DNA from: Rhodospirillaceae bacterium
GTDB lineage: Bacteria > Pseudomonadota > Alphaproteobacteria > UBA8366 > GCA-2717185
DNA: 8,939 nucleotides
NCBI GenBank assembly: GCA_028817685.1
Contig: JAPPPC010000090.1
Span: 1 to 8,939 of the forward strand
Direction of reading: 5' to 3'
Position numbers and translations under genes: made by a program. Positions 7,324 to 8,939 of this stretch are shown here, piece after piece. Positions within the stretch are counted from its first letter, which is position 1. Each line of letters begins with the position of its first letter. The notes under the pieces were generated by a model. The model was not told where the DNA came from and did no database searches. It saw only the letters and a list, made by a program, of their open reading frames with translations.

Positions 7324-7364
7324 GCGCCACAGACAAAACGATTTAATGATTACGAGAAGGGCGC
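7324..7364 (+). promoter_or_regulatory. carD ribosome-binding site with possible sequestering helix
   Basis: AGAAGGG (7355-7361) is the Shine-Dalgarno sequence, placed rather close to the ATG at 7365. GCGCC at 7324-7328 can pair with GGCGC at 7360-7364, the five bases directly before the start codon. That would bury the end of the Shine-Dalgarno sequence. The loop between them is AT-rich and open. Pairing is seen in the sequence; a control function is inferred. Confidence 0.4.
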
Positions 7365-7865
7365 ATGAGCGATAAGAAACTTAAAATTTCGGCCGGCGAT
7401 TATGTCGTCTATCCGACCCACGGTGTTGGGAAGGTAACCGGTTTCGAGGACCAAGAAATCGCTGGCGACAAGTTAAAGCTGATCGTTATTGATTTTCATA
7501 AGGATAGAATGATCCTCCGCGTCCCGGTGGATAAGGCTGAAACATCCGGACTTCGCCGATTGTCGTCGAAGGACGAAATGAAAGTCGCGCTCAAGACCCT
7601 AAAAGGCAAAAGCCGGGTGCGCCGCACGATGTGGAGCCGGCGCGCGCAAGAATACGAAGCGAAAATCAACTCGGGCGATCCGGTTTCCATCGCCGAGGTG
7701 GTGCGCGATCTGCACCGCAATGCCGATCAGCCCGATCAGTCATACAGCGAACGGCAGATCTATCAGGCGGCATTCGATAGACTCGTGCGCGAACTGGCCG
7801 CGGTTGAGGATATCGACGAGGAAGCCGCGAGCGAGCAGCTCGAAACAGTTCTGCAGGCCGCGTAG
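7365..7865 (+). CDS. carD: CarD family transcription factor (CdnL type)
   Basis: Binds the RNA polymerase beta subunit and stabilises the open promoter complex, notably at ribosomal RNA and growth-related promoters; acts on the nucleoid. It has 166 residues, normal for the stand-alone CdnL class. The N-terminal Tudor-like RNA-polymerase-interacting domain begins with GDYVVYPTHGVGKV (11-24) and runs to about residue 65 (LRVPVDKAETSGLR). The C-terminal helical DNA-contacting domain has the signature RRTMWSRRAQEYEAKINSGDP from 86 onward, with W90 matching the Trp that wedges into the upstream edge of the transcription bubble in the actinobacterial protein. The protein ends in Ala-Ala after an acidic helix. 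As I recall, the same ending in Caulobacter CdnL is needed for ClpXP degradation on starvation. It follows fdxA after a long structured leader and is followed 61 bp later by the phosphoesterase-like gene; that gap shows no clear terminator. Confidence 0.96.
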   Translation: MSDKKLKISAGDYVVYPTHGVGKVTGFEDQEIAGDKLKLIVIDFHKDRMILRVPVDKAETSGLRRLSSKDEMKVALKTLKGKSRVRRTMWSRRAQEYEAKINSGDPVSIAEVVRDLHRNADQPDQSYSERQIYQAAFDRLVRELAAVEDIDEEAASEQLETVLQAA

Positions 7866-7926
7866 CAAACGAAAAATTGACGCGTCGGCCGTTATGGAAG
7901 GCGGCTGAAAATGTTACGGTCCCCGC

Positions 7927-8730
7927 ATGAGTGAGGACCGCAGCATTGTCACGCTTAGACGTCCCCGGCGCGTGTGGGCCGTCGGCGCGATCCACGGCGA
8001 TGCGGCGCGTCTGGCGGCGCTGCATGAACAGATGCGCCAGAGGATCGCGTATGGCGATCGGCTCGTCTATTTGGGAAATTTCCTCGGCTATGGCGACGCA
8101 ATCCCGGCCACGATTGCGGAGATGATGCGCTTTCGCCGCCTGTTTCTATCAATTCCGCCCTACATGGATCCCACGGATTGCGTCTATTTGCGCGGTGCGC
8201 AGGAGGAGATGTGGCAGAAGCTGCTGCAACTGCAGTTTTCCCATCGCGCCGCGGAGGATCTCGCCTGGATGCTGGATCGCGGCGTGGCTGCGACGCTTGA
8301 AGCCTACGGTGGCAGCGCCGCGGAAGGGTTTGCTCTGGCGGAGAAGGGCGTCGTCGCCCTGGCCGGATGGACCGGTGGCTTGCGGGATGCCATGCGGGCG
8401 GCACCCGGGCATGAGGGTATGATGTATGCGCTGAAACGAGCCGCGATATCGCAGGCCGGGGGAACCCTGTTCGTCAGTTCCGGCATCGATGTCAGCCGGA
8501 CGTTGGCGGCACAGACGGATAGTTTCTGGTGGGCCGGACGGAGTTTCGCGTTGATCCGAGAATCCTATGAAGGTTTTCGCCGCATCGTGCGGGGCTACGA
8601 CCCCGACCATGGCGGATTGCGCGAGACCGAAGTGACCGTCACGGTTGACGGCGGGTGCGGCTTTGGCGGCTCTCTGGCGGCGGTCTGCATGACGTCGGAA
8701 GGCGATGTCCTGGAACGGCTGGAAGCCTGA
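7927..8730 (+). CDS. Degenerate metallophosphoesterase-fold protein (probable pseudophosphatase)
   Basis: A 267-residue cytosolic protein with the layout of PPP/ApaH-like serine/threonine phosphatases but eroded metal sites. The family GDIHG motif appears as GAIHG (20-24; metal-binding Asp replaced by Ala, His kept). GDxVDRG appears as GNFLGYG (50-56; Asp to Asn). RGNHE appears as RGAQE (89-93; Asn to Ala, His to Gln). The later FVHAGI segment appears as FVSSGID (His to Ser), and the VHGHTP segment appears to correspond to VRGYDP. The spacing and surrounding residues, such as YLG before motif 2, YLR before motif 3, SFWW and GGSLAAV near the C-terminus, still follow the family. With at least four ligand positions lost, hydrolytic activity is unlikely. 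A role as a binding or regulatory protein is inferred. The start at 7927 is the first Met and lacks a strong Shine-Dalgarno sequence. It sits 61 bp after carD and may be in its transcript. I believe similar proteins occur in other alphaproteobacteria but cannot check. Confidence 0.75.
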   Translation: MSEDRSIVTLRRPRRVWAVGAIHGDAARLAALHEQMRQRIAYGDRLVYLGNFLGYGDAIPATIAEMMRFRRLFLSIPPYMDPTDCVYLRGAQEEMWQKLLQLQFSHRAAEDLAWMLDRGVAATLEAYGGSAAEGFALAEKGVVALAGWTGGLRDAMRAAPGHEGMMYALKRAAISQAGGTLFVSSGIDVSRTLAAQTDSFWWAGRSFALIRESYEGFRRIVRGYDPDHGGLRETEVTVTVDGGCGFGGSLAAVCMTSEGDVLERLEA

Positions 8731-8843
8731 AATTCACCGTTAATTTCGACCTATAAAATTTATCGGCAAATTTTCAGTGTATTTCGTTAAAAAAATTAGG
8801 ATAATTCTAAAGTACACAATTAGATAATGGTTTATATAAATTC

Positions 8844-8873
8844 GTCTTAAACAAGACCATTTTTGTCTTTTTT
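8844..8873 (+). terminator. Weak intrinsic terminator-like hairpin with alternative arm
   Basis: AAGAC (8853-8857) and GTCTT (8865-8869) can form a 5-bp stem with a 7-base loop, followed by TTTT, C and more T, as in a rho-independent terminator. An earlier GTCTT (8844-8848) can pair instead with the same AAGAC across an AAAC loop, so the two hairpins exclude each other. The stem is short and AT-rich, so termination strength would be modest. It lies 114 or more bases after the phosphoesterase-like stop, far for that gene's terminator. Confidence 0.4.
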
Positions 8874-8934
8874 CTTTTCAACCCCTTTTGGGTCGTGATA
8901 TACCTTACTAAATTAATCGGATAAGACGATTTTT
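8853..8934 (+). repeat. 12-bp direct repeat, two copies
   Basis: AAGACCATTTTT (8853-8864) and AAGACGATTTTT (8923-8934) match at 11 of 12 positions, with starts 70 bases apart. In addition TCGTCTTA (8842-8849) is the exact reverse complement of TAAGACGA (8922-8929). These could be binding sites for one regulator or remnants of a mobile-element end. Confidence 0.45.
8895..8904 (+). promoter_or_regulatory. Possible extended -10 promoter for a gene beyond the window
   Basis: TG, A, TATACC (8896-8904) repeats the core of the element upstream of carD (shared GTGATATAC). The expected -35 position (8876-8881, TTTCAA) is a poor match. Transcription would start near 8910 and leave the window. In such AT-rich DNA chance matches are common, so this is tentative. 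Confidence 0.3.
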
Positions 8935-8939
8935 AGAAA

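Larger units (their letters stand above)
8731..8939. other. AT-rich gene-free tail
   Basis: From the base after the phosphoesterase-like stop codon, G+C drops to about 27% (57 of 209 counted by hand) from a visually estimated 60% or more before it. No ORF worth calling and no RNA gene is recognised. The stretch holds runs of A and T, a perfect ATAAA-A-TTTAT dyad (8753-8763), repeated GTCTT/AAGAC arms, a terminator-like hairpin and an extended -10 element, listed separately. It may be the control region of a gene beyond the window, or the edge of transferred DNA. Confidence 0.7.

Noticed and set aside
7138..7364. 6S RNA or a known riboswitch between fdxA and carD
   Set aside because: The stems do not form the single long hairpin with a central bubble expected of 6S RNA, and I see no known riboswitch core. 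Described only as a structured leader.
7877..7882. TTGACG as a -35 box for the phosphoesterase-like gene
   Set aside because: No acceptable -10 hexamer lies 16-18 bases downstream, so a promoter cannot be supported.
8881..8894. ACCC/GGGT hairpin as a terminator
   Set aside because: The stem has only four base pairs and no T-run follows on either strand.

Overview
The window looks like a conserved chromosomal segment of a high-GC alphaproteobacterium, probably of the Rhodospirillales type. Three things suggest this. The SUV3-type helicase followed by an S4 RNA-binding gene, fdxA and carD is an arrangement I associate with alphaproteobacteria. The helicase is of the kind inherited by mitochondria. 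All coding DNA has the codon use of a GC-rich genome. I see no transposase, integrase, CRISPR array, tRNA or rRNA.

Left part (1-2591): htpG (Hsp90) runs leftward and is cut by the window edge, so its C-terminal end is missing. It diverges from pcm (protein-L-isoaspartate O-methyltransferase). The 105-bp gap between them carries a good sigma-32/RpoH-like promoter facing htpG and a small perfect inverted repeat in the htpG leader.

Centre (2666-5544): an 830-residue SUV3-like RNA helicase is joined by an ATGA stop/start overlap to an Hsp15-type S4 RNA-binding protein, so the two are almost certainly co-translated. The S4 gene converges with a leftward DUF938/METTL26-like methyltransferase gene. 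The two stop codons are the two ends of a perfect 18-bp palindrome.

Right part (6242-8730): a TerB-like protein, a seven-iron ferredoxin FdxA, a CarD/CdnL transcription factor and a metallophosphoesterase-fold protein all run rightward. carD has a 227-bp upstream region with an extended -10 promoter, several consecutive hairpins and a helix that could cover its ribosome-binding site. CarD ends in Ala-Ala, a possible protease tag. The phosphoesterase-like protein keeps the family scaffold but has lost most metal-ligand positions, so it is probably a pseudoenzyme.

The last 209 bp (8731-8939) fall abruptly to about 27% G+C (57 of 209 by hand count). They hold no clear gene, but contain repeated GTCTT/AAGAC arms, a terminator-like hairpin and an extended -10 element. 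This is either an AT-rich promoter region for a gene beyond the window or the edge of acquired DNA.

Several genes share a theme of protein damage and stress: HtpG refolding, Pcm repair, and Hsp15-type handling of stalled ribosomal subunits. CarD tunes transcription initiation. I do not see a convincing new multi-gene system. The most interesting items are the carD leader, the degenerate phosphatase and the AT-rich tail.
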